In this document: positions 33,010-44,470 of the stretch, one piece after another | How the letters are laid out: every line of letters starts with the position of its first letter | How positions within the stretch are numbered: the first letter of the stretch is position 1 | Origin: Sceloporus undulatus | Taxonomy: Eukaryota; Chordata; Lepidosauria; Squamata; Phrynosomatidae | Direction of reading: 5' to 3' | Length of the DNA stretch: 64,000 bases | Assembly: GCF_019175285.1 (NCBI RefSeq) | Contig: NC_056530.1 | Coordinates: forward strand, 9,262,524 to 9,326,523 | Translations under genes and position numbers: made by a program | The notes under the pieces: generated by a model | Database searches by the model: none | What the model saw: the letters and a program-made list of their open reading frames with translations, nothing else | What the model was told of the DNA's origin: nothing

Positions 33010-34137
33010 TGTGGCCCCAAGGCTGTTTTTATGCCTTCATTTCCTTCAGGCTTTCCAGAAAAATCCACCTTTTAAATAGAGTACATCTCCCACTGCATAC
33101 ACTCTCTCTCAGGTTAACAAACAGAACTTTGTAAGGGAAATAGCAATATGTTTTGGTTTTGTTTGCTCAAAATTGCCCAAAAATTAAAGGGAGCTGTAGC
33201 CGAGGTGGCAGTTTACTCCATCGTCAATACTGTTAAATGGATGCTGGGATTAAACATCATCCTCTAGGCTGAGACAATATAGTGCAAAGATCTTAAGAAT
33301 ATGGATCTGGAATTTTCCAAATGTTTCCAAATTGTTTGCATTTCTGGACCCACCAATCAAAGAACTTAAGGCCAGCTAAGAAGTGCTGGGTTTTCCATTT
33401 TCTCTTGCAATTCGGGTATGAAGTAGTAATTACAGTGAAGACAACTCGGCTGCATCTAAAGACACCAAGTTCAAATCCACAATCCCAAAACTGGGAGAGG
33501 GAGTTGTCCTTCCTTAATTCAGTAAGTGCTGTATGGCTGCAAGGCAAGGAACTTAATGATTCGGCCCAGCAGTGCTTTCAGCTTGCTAAAATAGGTCAAA
33601 GAATACCTTCTGGGATCATTTGTGTAAATTTCAGGGTTATTACGTGAGATGAAAACCAAGTGTACAGAAACCAAGGCTGGGATTCTATTTGCGCTGGCAG
33701 CATGTAATGTTTTACCAGTATACCTTGGTCTGGGCAGCTGATGTTGAGGGCAAAAGTAGGCAGACAGGTGGCATGTCATGGAAGTCAGAAAGATAGAGTG
33801 GAAAGGGCACCTGGCCACTTTTGGGGAGCTGTTGCACAACCTAAATAAGAGGTTGGCAAAGGATGGTCCACAGCCACCTATGCTTATCTATTTATTTGAT
33901 TTAAAACCTGCTTTTATCCCATATGGAGCTTTGTCCGAAGGGGACAAAAACTGACCATCCAAGGCTGGGAACACAAAGTCAGTCCCTGAATAAATAATCC
34001 CTTGCCCCCAAATGTGCCAAAATGCTCTGTAGAAGATATTGGGAGGTAGACATTTTATCCACATTTTGGTTCCCCTGGTCCATTTTAGCTGAGGAGAGGC
34101 CTTTATCAGAAGCAAAGAATGAAGACCAAGTGACTTA
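33010..34137. other. No gene seen; small L2-like tail
   Basis: About 33885-33960 has an L2-like tail in reverse (ctatttatttgatttaaaac). Open frames at 33293-33839 lie on both strands without recognisable domains. Confidence 0.5.
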
Positions 34138-34495
34138 GGCCCGAGACACACCGGCCAAAAGCTGTGTGCCGGTGCCAAAACTAGGGTTCCAGAGTGAGCG
34201 GCAACCGCATGCACCGGAACCCAAGTCCGTACGGGCGGCGGCATCATGACGGCATCCTGTCCACATGATGACACTGCTGTCACGCACCGTCTACACGTTG
34301 CTGTGCATTGTGTATGTCATAAATGTGTCAAGGGTGCACATGTGACGTATACAATGCGCCACAATAAGAACCCAGAAGAACTGGGTTCTTTTTACTGAGG
34401 GGGTTATGCTGCGCAGTTTGGTGCCTGTGGCGTCCTTCCGCAGTTAAAATGGGAGACTCCAGCCTGCTGTTTTGGGGCGGACTGTACTGCCCCTT
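34138..34495. repeat. Family Q-like element
   Basis: Starts ggcccgagacacaccggcca, has an internal gggttccagagtgagcggca and ends near gggcggactgtactgcccc. It is more diverged than the 48676-48972 copy. Confidence 0.5.
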
Positions 34496-34499
34496 AAAC

Positions 34500-35699
34500 A
34501 CACTTTCTGTTGCTAAAAAGGTTTCACCTAGTGCTAAAATGGACTTGGGGGGGGGGGGCTAAAAACATGGCAAAATACTCCCACACATATCCCAGAAAGT
34601 GTTTGCGAAGAAAAAAGTCATTATTTTTGCAGTAGTGGAAGTATGGCCCTCGAGGATCTTCTGGGGGCAAATGTGGCTTATTAGTCTCCTACAATTGCAA
34701 ATTTCCGGTCTAAATGGTTACATAAAAAACATTGTGTAAGGAGGTCTTGGGTATCTCCTTGTGCCATATCAGAAAAAGGAACCTCTGGTATAAGCCAACA
34801 AGAAGATTTCAGCCATTTTTTTAAAAGTAAGGAAAATGTTTACTAGATAAGATACCAATTATTTTGGATTTCCAAATGCCCATGACCTAGCTCACTACTG
34901 GAAATCAAGGATTTCTTTAAAAGCATGGCGAGGGTAATAAAAGGGGAAATGCAATGTCAGCTGCACTGCAAACAACCAACATGGAATTGTAATGTCCTCA
35001 AAAGGCCAACAGAGACATGTCTTCAAGTAGGTTTCCTACAGCTCTAAGGTCCTACCCTTGAGATGATCCTACTAGCAGATACAACTGCGGACACACATTT
35101 GAGCATGACAAATCGGATGAACTATTCAATGGTCTGCAGTCTCCATATTTTGACTGGATCAACAGTCAAACATTTTGACTGGACTTACATCAGTAGAAAG
35201 GTCATTTACATTTGGCATAAGCTACTGGTTTGACCATGGCATTGTAGCAGTAGAACAACTAGGTTGGCTCTAAATGGTCCTTAGGATACGCCTTTCTCCG
35301 ATCTTTTAAGACAGCAGTGGGGAACTTTTGTTCCTCTCCGGATATTTTTTGACTACAAATACCACATTCCTTTACCATGGCTATGTTAGATCAGACTGAA
35401 GTGAGTTTCAGGCAGGCTGGGAAGAAATTTCACCGGACTCGACAGTGAAAGAAATGCTTTCACAACTTCTGAGAGTTGGAATGGTGGTGAGATGTGGGCA
35501 TAGAAAGGCCAGCTTTCACAAGTGAGATGTAAGGGGAAAGTTTCTGGAGTCTCCGATGCGAGTCCAACATATCAAGGAATAAACCAGAAAGAAAAGGAGA
35601 GAAACACAAAGCACAAAGGAACCTTCTTATTTTATTGTCACGGAGCTTGAGAAATTGAAGGAACACTTAGATGTTAACAATATGTGAGATAACATACTT
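34500..35699. other. No gene seen
   Basis: Unique-looking AT-rich sequence. Apart from a short family U-like scrap near 35318-35370 (tggggaacttttgttcctct), nothing is recognised. Confidence 0.5.
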
Positions 35700-36054
35700 G
35701 GAGCTTTGTCACACTAGCGAGATCCTGCGGAAAAACGGGAGTTAAACATGATTTAAAGTTCATTCAAATTTAAACTAAACTTGCAAATCTGGGGAGTTTA
35801 TCACACTTAGGGGACTGCCCAAGTGAAATAACGTTAAGTTAATCCAAACGCAAAGCGAAGAAAACCAGTTGCTTTTTTACTTTCGGGTTGTTCCGAAAGT
35901 AAAAAGCTGCCAGTTTTTCTCTGCTTTGCGTTCAGATAAACTTTCATTAACTGTGACGTCATGTGATAAACTATGGGCAATTCTGGGTTTTCTTTGCTTT
36001 AAATCTTGTTTAATTCCCGTTTTCCTGCAGGATGTCGCTAGTGTGATAAACTCC
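35700..36054. repeat. Fold-back element with long terminal inverted repeats
   Basis: Left ggagctttgtcacactagcg, right cgctagtgtgataaactcc are complementary, and the pairing continues inward through gatcctgcggaaaaacggga and tcccgttttcctgcaggatg. The centre is a palindrome at ttttactttcgggttgttcc and gaaagtaaaaa. It has no coding. Confidence 0.8.
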
Positions 36055-36097
36055 TTGGTTAACATAAAGCCATGAACAAAACTTGTTTCCTATCTTT

Positions 36098-36270
36098 AGT
36101 GGCATCACTAGGACTGGCATCACTTGGCGCAGTAACTCATGGCACACAGACACACCGATCTTCTCCCATCCCACACCAAACAGAATCCTTATTCATGTTC
36201 TTTGCACTAATGTTACACATAAATTGTAACTCAAAATGGATCCACTAGCACCTCGACATAGTAGAGATAT
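36098..36270. repeat. Partial copy of the TIR element seen at 47849-48612
   Basis: agtggcatcactaggactgg and cattggcgcagtaactcatgg-like words, then actaatgttacacataaatt, match the longer element at 47849-48612. Its right end is missing. Confidence 0.5.
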
Positions 36271-36460
36271 GGTATAATCCACAACATGGCTTTATGCCAG
36301 GCTTTCATACATACTATCACTCTCTTCCAGTTTCCTATTTCAAAACACATTAAACAATGGAGATAAAATTCAGACTTCATACAAGGCCAACAGAAAGATT
36401 AATACCTATTTCTTTCCTTTGAAAGATAGGAAGAATTTTTCACCTGCAACATGTTCAGAA

Positions 36461-36641
36461 TACAGTGCACCCGTGTCATATGTTGGTGCATGGTGTGTGC
36501 ACCCATGGTGCATGTGTGCCGCCACACACTTCCGTGAGCACGACCCCCATTACTTGTAATGGGGCTCGAGCATATGCATTTTTTGTTTTACACGAGGTGG
36601 GTCCAAAATGGATCCCCCACGTAAAACAAGGGCGCATTGTA
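36461..36641. repeat. TIR element, family T
   Basis: Left tacagtgcacccgtgtcata, right acaagggcgcattgta. The internal atggggctcgagcatatgca is shared with other copies. It lies 170 bases downstream of the gene G stop codon. Confidence 0.7.
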
Positions 36642-36812
36642 TTATGATCACTGATGCTCACATTAAGTTTTGGTAGATACTTGCAGATTACATGCCCTTT
36701 TATGTCATATTGATGGCCTTTAGATATGGGTTCCCATTATATGCTCCATCTTTGGTCCTGGTTACAAGGTTTCAGTAATAATTGCTTAGTGAAAAAAATA
36801 TGGGTTCCAGGC

Positions 36813-37466
36813 TCAATGCAATGCTTCACCTGAGCATATATGGCCACAGTATATTTGTTCCCGTTGGCAATATTTCAGCATGGGAGACCAGTGATATGAG
36901 TAGTGATGGAGAACAGGGTTTGTGACTGTTAAAGTGTTGGGTGTGGGCGAGATGTTGGTCTTGCGCACTGTTCCTTCATGGCCCCTGGATGCTAGTTTGT
37001 CATAGTAAGCTGGTGCTCCATTTCCACTAAACTCTGGGGCTATCCCAGTGTTCCTCCCAGTTCCCTGGTTTCCAGTGCATACTGGGGTATCATAGTTACA
37101 GTTTCTCATAGTCACAGTTCCCTGATTTTCATTAGCATTCGACTGAGAATTGTGACCAGAGGTAGTTGTCTCCTGGGATGACTTCCCTTCGGTGGCAACT
37201 ACATTAATAGTCTCATAGTTTCTTCCATGATCAGAAACCATCTCCTTTGGAATGGGGTCTACCTGACCAGCTCCATGGTTATTGTTTCCAGAGGACAAAG
37301 AAGGACGGCTGCCTTCGCTCTGCTCTGAATGTCCTCTTTCAACACCATCCTGGTTTGTTGTTCCATCATGATGAATGTACGGATGGGAGCCTCCAGTATT
37401 AGCCACCCGTTTTGAACTTTGCTTTTGAATGATGATGATCGGTTGGGATCTGCAGACAGCTTTCAT
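36813..37466 (-). CDS. Gene G: polar Ser/Asn/Thr/Gly-rich orphan protein, 217 aa
   Basis: No family recognised. It is placed in the EDC set because its gene has the same plan: an acceptor (tttctttgtttatag, intron end at 37539) about 70 bases before the ATG, a single coding exon, and a matching upstream non-coding exon near 39430. The product starts MKAVCRSQPIIIIQKQSSKR, with four consecutive Ile; residues 20-190 are hydrophilic and low in complexity (Asn, Gly, Ser, Thr, Glu, His) with little predicted structure. The last 40 residues turn aromatic and Cys-containing (YSYHW, LKYCQREQIYCGHICSG). Only six Cys occur in 217 residues, unlike the neighbouring Cys-rich genes. There is no signal peptide or membrane segment. 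It could be a linker or matrix protein of the cornified layer; that is a guess from location. Confidence 0.7.
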   Translation of the reverse strand: MKAVCRSQPIIIIQKQSSKRVANTGGSHPYIHHDGTTNQDGVERGHSEQSEGSRPSLSSGNNNHGAGQVDPIPKEMVSDHGRNYETINVVATEGKSSQETTTSGHNSQSNANENQGTVTMRNCNYDTPVCTGNQGTGRNTGIAPEFSGNGAPAYYDKLASRGHEGTVRKTNISPTPNTLTVTNPVLHHYSYHWSPMLKYCQREQIYCGHICSGEALH

Positions 37467-37619
37467 CGTTGCACGGCGTCCGTTTCTGTAACTGGGACCG
37501 TCCTTGCAATCCGTCCTTCCCAGTAGCTGAGATTATATCTATAAACAAAGAAACAATGTTCTTGAAGGGGAGAAAATGGAACGAGATTCCAGAACAAGAT
37601 GGAAAATCCCTATGTTGCT

Positions 37620-38116
37620 GCCAAACGGTAGAATTAATGCAGTCTGAGACTGCTTTACCTCTCATGGCTCCATCCTATCGAATCATGGGATTTGTAGTTT
37701 GTCATGACACCAGAGTTCTCTGACAGAGAAAGCTAACTATGGTCCCATACTGACGGGCCAAAATAAAGCTGCTTTGGGTCACTTTGGGGGTATGCTGTTT
37801 AAATGATGCATGTGTCCTAAGAGTGTGGAAGCTGTGCTAAAGTTCTGCTTCAGTTCTTAGGACTGGATCATGGCTTTAGTGTGGCTTCTGGACTCTTAGG
37901 ACGCATGCATCATTTAAACAACATACTTCCAAAGTGACCCGAAGCAGCTTTATTTTAACCTGTCTGTATGGGGCCTTTCTCACAAAACTACAAATCCCAG
38001 GGTTCCATAGAATTGAGCCATGGCAGTTAAAACAATGGCATACTGCATTAACACTGCAGTGTAGATGCAGCCTTGGTTTGAACATAGTTTATATCATCAT
38101 CATCATCATCATCATC
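37620..38116. repeat. Family R fold-back between two family S repeats, then (ATC)n
   Basis: 37741-37975 is a fold-back element: left ggtcccatactgacgggcca, right ggcc-terminated mirror with gaagcagctttatttt. Its arms share gcatcatttaaaca and gagtgtggaagctgtg words. A family S copy precedes it (37620-37735), another follows (37980-38080), then an (ATC)n run at 38093-38116. All are in the gene G intron. The second family R copy is at 54552-54786. Confidence 0.7.
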
Positions 38117-38631
38117 TGACCCTTTTTCATTTTTCAGCATTCAAAGTGGCTTATAAATATTAAAATACATTACAGTCATCTCTCTGTATTCTTGGATTCT
38201 TGGCTTGAAAATATTCAAAAACAAATGATAAAGAAACTGATTTTGCCATTTTATATAGAGGACACCATTTTACTATCTGTTGTATTTAATGCGACTTGAA
38301 GATCCATGGATTTTCAGAGATATAGCTGTGTTAGTCTGTGAAATCAGTATGTAAAGACATCTAAATATGAGTTACAAATATGTACAAAATTACAAAAACA
38401 TAAATATACAAATATGTAATAGCATAAAAAAGAATTGTCAGAGAAGCAACGTTTCTGAGTGATGAAAGACTCACAGGGATTACAGCTATATGCATAGCGT
38501 TTATCCTCTATCCAGAAACATCTGAATATAGGTTACAAATAGTTACAAATTTGTCTAAAGCACAAATATAATAGTATAAAATGGCATATTAAAATTAGTC
38601 CAAGCTGAAATGTTTTTAAGTGATAAACGTT
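38117..38631. other. Gene G intron; no further feature seen
   Basis: AT-rich intron sequence. A short scrap at about 38315-38350 (gatatagctgtgttagtctg) matches the end of the fold-back family seen at 5085-5312. Confidence 0.5.
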
Positions 38632-38904
38632 TCAAATACAAATTTGTATTGCATTTATCCTCTCGCCAACATCGTTTGTCCAACTCTTATGGCTGCGGCA
38701 CAAACTTTGGCGACCTGGTATGGTCATATCAGGGTTAGTATCTGATAACATTGAGAAAATGTAAAAAGATTTGGAGCTGCCTGGTTGATCCCGAAGGATT
38801 GGAGAAATAATGTCAGTTCTTACGTCTCTGTGGATCATACAGTGCAAAAGTGTGTCTTCCACTGTTTCTGTCTCTCCACAATCACATGGACAATATCTCT
38901 CCAA
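38632..38904 (-). mobile_element. Non-LTR retrotransposon C-terminal fragment
   Basis: A minus-strand frame reads ERYCPCDCGETETVEDTLLH then CMIHRDVRTDIISPILRDQP. A Cys/His cluster followed by ETVEHxLLxC is typical of the C-terminal finger of LINE ORF2 proteins. The clade was not determined. It lies in the gene G intron on the same strand as the gene. Confidence 0.55.
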
Positions 38905-38945
38905 AAAGGGTATCTAGTGGGCCCTTGTTATCTGCTGGGGTTTGA

Positions 38946-39185
38946 ATCATAGAATCATAGAGTTGGAAGAGACCGCAAGCGCCATCCAGTCCAACCCCAT
39001 TCTGCCATGCAGGAAATCCATATCAAAGCATCCCCGACAGATTGCCATCCAGCCTCTGTTTAAAGACCTCCAAGGAGGGAGACTCCACTAAGCTCTCCGA
39101 GGAAAGAGTGTGTTCCACTGTCGAACAACCCTTACTCTCAGGAGGTTCTTCCTAATGTTGAGGTGGAATCTCTTTTCCAGGAACC
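38946..39185 (-). mobile_element. CR1 LINE fragment, 3' end
   Basis: Begins atcatagaatcatagagttg, includes cgccatccagtccaacccc, and stops at gaatctcttttccagg. It lies 245 bases inside the gene G intron from exon 1. Confidence 0.85.
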
Positions 39186-39429
39186 CCCGTGGATAACAAA
39201 ATCCATGGATGCTCAAGTCCCATTTAATACAGTGGTATAACAAAATGGTGTCCCTTATATAAAAGGGCAAGATCAAGGTTTGATACTTGGAATTTATACT
39301 TTTGGGGAATATTTTCAAACCGTGAATGCTTGAACCCATGGATTAAAAAAAAAATCCATGAATAAGCAGGTAGGACTGTATTACAGAAGAAGGCAAGGAC
39401 AAGAAATACATTTGGTATCTCCAACTTAC

Positions 39430-39560
39430 CCTTTTCAGCAGTTGGTGGATTGCATAGAGTAGGGTAGCCAAGCCAAGGGACCGAGTGGGAGCTCTGCAAA
39501 CATGAGAGGAGCCTTAAAAACCTCTCTGACCGTCCCAAACAGGAAGAGAGATATTTAAAG
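39430..39560 (-). promoter_or_regulatory. Gene G promoter and non-coding exon 1 (predicted)
   Basis: On the minus strand a gctgaaaagg|gtaagt donor ends exon 1 at 39430. Upstream, tttttaaggc (39511-39520) or the tttaaatatc further out (about 39551-39560) could serve as TATA box; neither is a consensus TATAAAA. This promoter is therefore less certain than those of the other genes. Confidence 0.55.
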
Positions 39561-39983
39561 AAGAACAACTCAATGGTATGCTTTGCCAGCAAAGTGTAAG
39601 TCTAACTGCTGTCCCACCTTGTCTTCCTTGTTATTGTGCCGGTTGACTCAGTCTTTTCATCCCCCTCTTTTATTATAACATGAAATACTCCCTATGGAGA
39701 ATTAAAGGCCTCTCTTCCACTTAATGACATGTTTCTCTACAGTTTATCGTACCTGCATCGCAAAGTTCAGGGCAACTTCTGGAAGCTATACCCGAGGGCA
39801 TTCCCGAGCCCCATTTTGCAGGCGGTATTATTGTGTTGTTCACATGCCGTGCTTTGCTTGCTAGATTGAAATTTCCAACTGTGAAATGTTGCCCAATTTA
39901 AACAGTGTGGTATCACCCATGCGGGGACGGAAAGCACATTCACAATTACTCATCCTCATAGTAAAAACAAACAAAAACATGTT

Positions 39984-40192
39984 TGTGAAGTCAAAGGCTT
40001 CCACGGCCAGCGTCCATAGCTTTTTGTGGGTTTTTCGGGCTATGTGGCCATGTTCTGGAAGAGTTTATTCCTGACATTTCTCCAGTATCTCTGGCTGGCA
40101 TCGTCAGAGAATGCTGGCATGGAAGAAAGTGGAGTATACACAGATTAAAATGGAAATCGCTCCTTCCTACTTAGAGTCACACAGTGTAAGTA

Positions 40193-40229
<37 letters not shown>

Positions 40230-40347
40230 CCCAATCACTTCCATGCCAGCATTCTCTGAAGATGCCAGCCACAGACGCTCGCGAAACATCAAGAATAAAC
40301 TCTTCTAGAACACGGCCTCATAGCCTGAAAAACCCACAAAAAAACCT
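39984..40347. repeat. Family P fold-back repeat with (TG)n in the loop
   Basis: Left arm tgaagtcaaaggcttccacg, right arm ending gcctgaaaaacccacaaaaa. The loop contains a (TG)n run at about 40195-40223 and the mirrored ggcatggaagaaagtgg and cacttccatgccagc words. Confidence 0.8.
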
Positions 40348-40652
40348 GTTTCCTGGCAGTCTGGAACTCCTATAGAGACGAAGAATGCATCAGTGAGAAC
40401 TGTGTGCATTGTTTGCTATTTACATTTAACATTGAGAAGGGTTGCAGAGGAATTATTTTGGGGTGAAAAACACATCGTGATTTTTGCGGTGAAAAACACG
40501 CCAATGCTTTGTGCAGAATATGTGTCGCCTGGACAGAACTCATTTTTTTGCTCCTCAGGAAAGCTGTTTTCTGCACAGGCAACACATTCTTGTTGTAAAA
40601 ATGTTTTTTTCCCCATCTCCACAGGTATTTCAGGATGTTTGAATATGGAGAG

Positions 40653-40654
<2 letters not shown>

Positions 40655-40690
<36 letters not shown>

Positions 40691-40870
40691 AGTGTGCCCG
40701 TTCCATATGCAGACACACCATACACAGCTTCTGGTTTAAGCAGAAGCTGTGCGGCAATTAAATGTATGGCGCGTGCACCAGCGGCATGTGTGTGCCACCT
40801 CACCCCGAGCATGAGCCCCATTATTTGCCTTACGCGAATTGCACCAGAATGCAACACCAAAGAGAATTGC
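40655..40870. repeat. (ATT)n followed by a family T element
   Basis: An (ATT)n run (40655-40689) abuts tacagtgtgcccgttccata, the left end of a family T copy that fades out near 40860. Its right end is eroded. Confidence 0.55.
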
Positions 40871-40929
40871 AAGGAGAACTAGATAAATTGTTAAAGCATG
40901 AGGGCCAGCAAAGCTGTTTCAGAAGAACA

Positions 40930-41062
40930 AGAAACCACAAATGGTTCCCAGCCTTTTGTCCTCCAGATGATTTGGACTATAGCTCCCATGATTCCTGACT
41001 GTTGGTCAAGTTGGGAGCCGAAGTCCAAAAACAAATGGAGGACCAAAGGCTGTAAACAACTG
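40930..41062. repeat. Family U fold-back repeat
   Basis: The arms ggttcccagccttttgtcct and ggaccaaaggctgtaaac mirror each other, with tttggactatagctcccatg in the loop. Confidence 0.6.
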
Positions 41063-41959
41063 GCCGACATCCAAAGGAGCTCTAGGTTAGGATGACAAGA
41101 GACAATATCACGATAGCTGAAACAGTGTGAAGATTGCATGGGGATACTTCATAATTCTCAATATCCAGGCATGCTGTAGGCTGAATGGTGGCGAGATTGC
41201 CATAACTGAGTTCAATGAAATTAGCCTGGAATGCATTGTGCTCTTCAGCAGTTTGGGAAGCTTCAGGCTGAACAGCAGAGAGAACAGCAAAGATGGGTGT
41301 GATGAAAATGCTTGGAGCAGAGACCAAACCCTGCTCCATAATGTTTGCAGGAAAATGGGTCAGGGAAGGTTTCCCCCTTAGGGTTCAGTAGGGGAGGCTT
41401 AATGGAAGAAGTTATCTTTTTATTTGGAACGATGCAACATTGGATAGAGACGCTGGCACGGAAGTCATGAGACCGACCAACGAATAGAGAGCTAAACAAA
41501 ACTGATACAGCATTCTTACAAAACTAAACAGCAATGGCAATTTAACCAGCTCAAAGGAGAAGACAATAATGTAAACTAACCAACAATGAGCAAGTACCCA
41601 TTCTAGAAAACAAATGACAAACCTGTTTTTTTAGTTACATGCACTACTTATATGTGCTGATTATCTATAGCTCCTCTGGGCAGAACACACTGAGCGCATC
41701 ACTGCATATGCTGGATCATCTCCTCTGAAGGACCAGAACAGGATGAAGCACCTTGTTCTTGGTGTATCGCTTACTTTCTAGACCTCAGAGGAAATTTCCA
41801 TCAGCCTACAAGCCTATAACATTGATAGGAATGGACTTGCGGCCAGGAAATCAGAAGAGGATTAAGAATGGGATGGGAGGCTATGAAAGAACTAGAAAAG
41901 AAACTAAAAGGCAAAGATATACAACTGAACACAAAGCACCAGTGATGCAAGTGTGATAC
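41063..41959. other. No assignable gene; long minus-strand frame noted
   Basis: Minus-strand frames of 60-85 codons overlap at 41082-41499. One begins MEQGLVSAPSIFITPIFAVL and continues with a mixed, non-repetitive composition. It has no EDC-type promoter or acceptor that I can see, and I do not recognise its family. It may be a scrap of an old mobile element or processed gene. Confidence 0.4.
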
Positions 41960-42115
41960 TGTAATGTGCAAATGTGGTGCCATGCTTGCATCATGGGCAC
42001 TAACCCCATATGGATGGTGCCGTTCAATAATGGCACCACCGGCACATACCAGGGCTTGGGAGCATGCGGTTGCTGTGCACTCCGAAGCCCCAGAATCAGC
42101 CCCAAGACGGCACTT
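41960..42115. repeat. Family Q-like GC-rich scrap
   Basis: gtgccgttcaataatggcac and ggttgctgtgcactccgaag resemble fragments of family Q. Assignment is weak. Confidence 0.35.
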
Positions 42116-42149
42116 CCGACCTGTCTTTCCCAGGCCTTAGAACCATACA

Positions 42150-42505
42150 AGCCATTGTATTCCCTATTACCATGAATAGATGTGAGAGCTGGACAGCTGG
42201 GAAAGAAGATAGGAAGAAAATTAAGTCATTGGAGATGTGGGGCCGGGGAAGAGTGCTGAAGATCCCATGAACAACCAAAAAGACAAACAAGTGGGTCCTA
42301 GAGCAGATCAAGCCAGAAATCTCCCTGGAAGCCAAGATGACCAGACTTAGGCCGCTGTACTTTGAACACATTATGAGAAGGCACAACAACACTGGAGTAC
42401 GTCTCTCATTTTCCAGCTACTGGCATGGAAGCCAGATGAGGGTACTGAGAATGTATGGCACAGCAAAAAGCAGTACCAGGTCTAAAACTGATTTCCCATT
42501 AAAGG
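42150..42505 (+). mobile_element. RTE/BovB-like LINE ORF2 C-terminal fragment
   Basis: Plus-strand frames read RCESWTAGKEDRKKIKSLEM, then TTKKTNKWVLEQIKPEISLE and RLRPLYFEHIMRR. This is the C-terminal signature of BovB-type RTE elements (CESW, then TNxWVLxQIKP, SLEAKxTxLxLxYFxHIMRR). One stop falls inside. Only the last 110 codons or so are present. Confidence 0.7.
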
Positions 42506-42547
42506 AGACGCATTAAATCAATTGGAAGTTGTTAAGTCAACCTTTGC

Positions 42548-42613
42548 TTCTATGGCTCTTTCCTAGTTCTGTGGCTGGCATTTTCAGAGAATGCTGGCAT
42601 GGAAGAAATTTGG

Positions 42614-42662
<49 letters not shown>

Positions 42663-42838
42663 GTGCAACCCTATATATCCAACTCTCTTCCATGCCAGCA
42701 TTCTTTGAAGATGCCAGCCACAGATGCTGGTGAAATGTCAGGAATAAACTCTTCTAGAACATGGCCACATAGCNNNNNNNNNNCCGAAAAACCCACAAAC
42801 AACTATGGATGTCGGCCAAGAAAGCCTTCGACTTCACA
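42548..42838. repeat. Family P fold-back repeat with (CA)n and an assembly gap
   Basis: Arms tctgtggctggcattttcag and its mirror; the loop contains (CA)n at 42614-42661. Ten N at 42774-42783 interrupt the right arm, probably because the hairpin and microsatellite were hard to assemble. Confidence 0.8.
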
Positions 42839-42839
42839 T

Positions 42840-43519
42840 TAACTATTTGTTTTCTATTGGGGATGCCTGAAGGCAATGTCTTGTTAACAACACTATAATT
42901 AAAAGAAATAAGGATGTTGGGCTACCTAGACATTGTAGTAGGATGACTGGAACTCTGTTGTTATTTGCTGTCACATTGACTTAAACCTATGTTGATTACT
43001 GGAACAAGAGACTGCCAAGAGTCCTAGTCAAGCATTGTCCTATTCAGCTCCTGCAAAGTCAGGGGCCATAGCCTTCTTGATGGAATCAATCCGTTTTTAA
43101 TGTGGTCTTCCTCATTTTCTATGGCTTTTGAATTAGTCACATTGTTTCATGAAACGTTGCTCTTGTGTGCCTTCAAGTCCTTTCCTGCTTATGGTGACCC
43201 TATAGTAAACCTATCATGAGGATTTCTGGGGTTGAGAGTATGTAACTCACCCAAGAGCACGCTTTGGGTTTCCATTGCTGAGCAGAGAATAGAAACCTGA
43301 TCTCCAGAGTCGTAGTCCAACACTCAAACTACTACTGTTGGCTGTCTTCACAACATACAAACGCACAATTATAGTATCATGGAAGTGGCCACTAAGGCCA
43401 TCAAGTCAAATTCCCTACTTGGAAATCCAGCTAAGGTACTCCCAGCAAGACGCAAGATGACCTAGCTGGATTTCCTGCACTGAGAAGAGGGTTGGACTTA
43501 GTGGTCTATGCGTCCATTT
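42840..43519. other. No gene seen; SINE at 43163-43345
   Basis: About 43163-43345 is a minus-strand tRNA-derived SINE (tgtgccttcaagtcctttcc through ccagagtcgtagtccaacac). The rest is unassigned. Confidence 0.6.
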
Positions 43520-43935
43520 CAACTAAAATGGTAAAGGGTCTGCAAACCATTCCTTATGAGGAATGTCTTAGGGAGCTGGGTATGCTTAGCCTGGAGAAGA
43601 GAAGAGGTGATATGATAGTCTTGTTCAAACATTTGAAGGGATGTCACATTGAGGAGGGAGCAAGCTTGTTTTCTGCTGCTCTAGAGAATAGGACCTGGAA
43701 TAATGGGTCCAGGAAAAGGGATTCCAGCTCAACGTTAGGAGGAACTTCTTGACAGTAAAGGCTGTTCGACAGTGGAACAAACTCCCTTGGAGTGTGGTGG
43801 AGTCTCCTTCCTTGGAGGTCTTTAAGCAGAGGCTGGATGGCCATATGTCAGGGATGCTTTGAGTGAGAGTTCCTGCATGGCAGAATTGGACTGGATGGCC
43901 CTTGGAGGTCTCTTCCAACTCTATGATTCTGTATC
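43520..43935 (+). mobile_element. CR1 LINE fragment, 3' end
   Basis: A frame at 43492-43752 contains ECLRELGMLSLEKRRGDMI, the CR1 ORF2 C-terminus with a 3-residue loss. It ends at ccaactctatgattctgta. Confidence 0.85.
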
Positions 43936-44344
43936 ATGAGACGATGTGACTCACAGGAAAGATGATAATGCATGGTCAAGCGGAAAGCCATAGGAAATGA
44001 GGAAGGCCACACTGGAGATGGAGATATCCAAACTATAACACCTTCTGTTTAGTAATTTTGACTGGGACCCAACGTTCCTGGAAAATATCAGGATGATTAT
44101 GGAGCTGCAGGACAGTTCTGGGTCTATCCTAATTTCCCGTGACTTTCTTTGCGCCAATGCCTAGATCCCAATGCCTGGTTCCCTACAGATACAGTCGTTC
44201 CACTATCTCTTTCCTTCTTCTATCTTAGCTCGTAAAGCCATTGATTTAACCCCTTATTCCTTATTCCTCTATTGGTTACTTCCTATAACTCTGTGAGCAG
44301 AATATGCACTACTACTTTTTTTAAGGGGGGGGGATAATTCACCA

Positions 44345-44470
44345 ACAATAAATTATGCAGAAGGCAATGGCAAACCACCTCGGAACAAATCTTGCCAAGA
44401 AAACCCCACGGTAGGTTTGCCTTAGGGTCACCATAAGTTGGAAATGACATGAAGGTACCCAGCAACAACC
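44345..44470 (+). repeat. tRNA-derived SINE 3' half
   Basis: ggcaatggcaaaccacctcg, then aaaaccccacggtaggtttg and gttggaaatgacatgaagg with an acaac tail. The head is missing. Confidence 0.7.
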
